13,372 bases of DNA from assembly GCA_051004815.1 (NCBI GenBank), contig JBPCJY010000077.1, forward strand, positions 1 to 13,372, given 5' to 3'. The first letter of the stretch is position 1; each line of letters starts with the position of its first letter. Origin of the DNA: JBBQXY01 sp051004815 (GTDB lineage: Bacteria > Chloroflexota > Ktedonobacteria > Ktedonobacterales > Ktedonobacteraceae). A program made the position numbers and the translations under genes. Below are positions 13,321-13,372 of the stretch, piece by piece. A model generated the notes under the pieces. The model had not been told where the DNA came from, ran no database searches, and saw only the letters and a program-made list of their open reading frames with translations.

Positions 13321-13372
13321 CAAGGGTTGTGGATGATGACCACCACAATACACACTGCAATCCCTCCAAGAA

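Noticed and set aside
1..13372. CRISPR arrays, tRNA or rRNA genes, phage or transposase genes
   Set aside because: No regularly spaced direct repeats, cloverleaf-like tRNA blocks, rRNA signatures or transposase motifs were found; the repeats seen are inverted and dispersed.

Overview
The window looks chromosomal, of intermediate G+C, from a bacterium with Gram-positive-type regulation and a peptidoglycan wall. A SAM-I riboswitch, a T-box leader, a FemAB-family cross-bridge enzyme, large secreted envelope proteins and many short palindromic intergenic repeats together suggest the Chloroflexota, most likely Ktedonobacteria. That assignment is inference from gene content and style, not from a marker gene.

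Layout. Positions 1-720 hold a hairpin repeat and a small AhpD/carboxymuconolactone-decarboxylase-type gene on the minus strand. Positions 719-6564 form one minus-strand methionine/aspartate-family operon, read from right to left: a sigma-70-type promoter (6535-6564), a SAM-I riboswitch with its own terminator (6333-6483), a T-box leader with an ATG (Met) specifier and its own terminator (6019-6288), then metX, metY, an aspartokinase and aspartate-semialdehyde dehydrogenase. The roughly 0.97 kb between metX and the next gene is fully occupied by this tandem leader, two divergent promoters, and between them a MITE-like element (6579-6845) with about 45-bp terminal inverted repeats.

On the plus strand, 6961-8064 encodes a membrane protein with an ion-channel-like pore region but no canonical potassium filter. 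It converges on a small PLDc_N-type membrane protein (8107-8373) at a 14-bp-stem bidirectional terminator. Positions 8550-13223 carry three minus-strand envelope genes: a FemAB-type aminoacyltransferase, a membrane-anchored TolB-like beta-propeller, and a secreted M23 metallopeptidase with a golvesin-like domain and two Ig-like repeats. Palindromic repeats abut the 3' ends of the propeller and M23 genes.

How the genes work together. Aspartokinase and Asd make aspartate semialdehyde from aspartate. MetX acetylates homoserine, and MetY converts O-acetylhomoserine plus sulfide to homocysteine. Homoserine dehydrogenase and methionine synthase are not in the window. The two leader switches in series predict expression only when SAM is low and tRNA-Met is uncharged. 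This SAM-I/T-box(Met) tandem, controlling an operon that also holds the entry enzymes of the whole aspartate family, is the most notable feature here. The envelope cluster looks devoted to building and reading the cell wall, but a joint function is not demonstrated.
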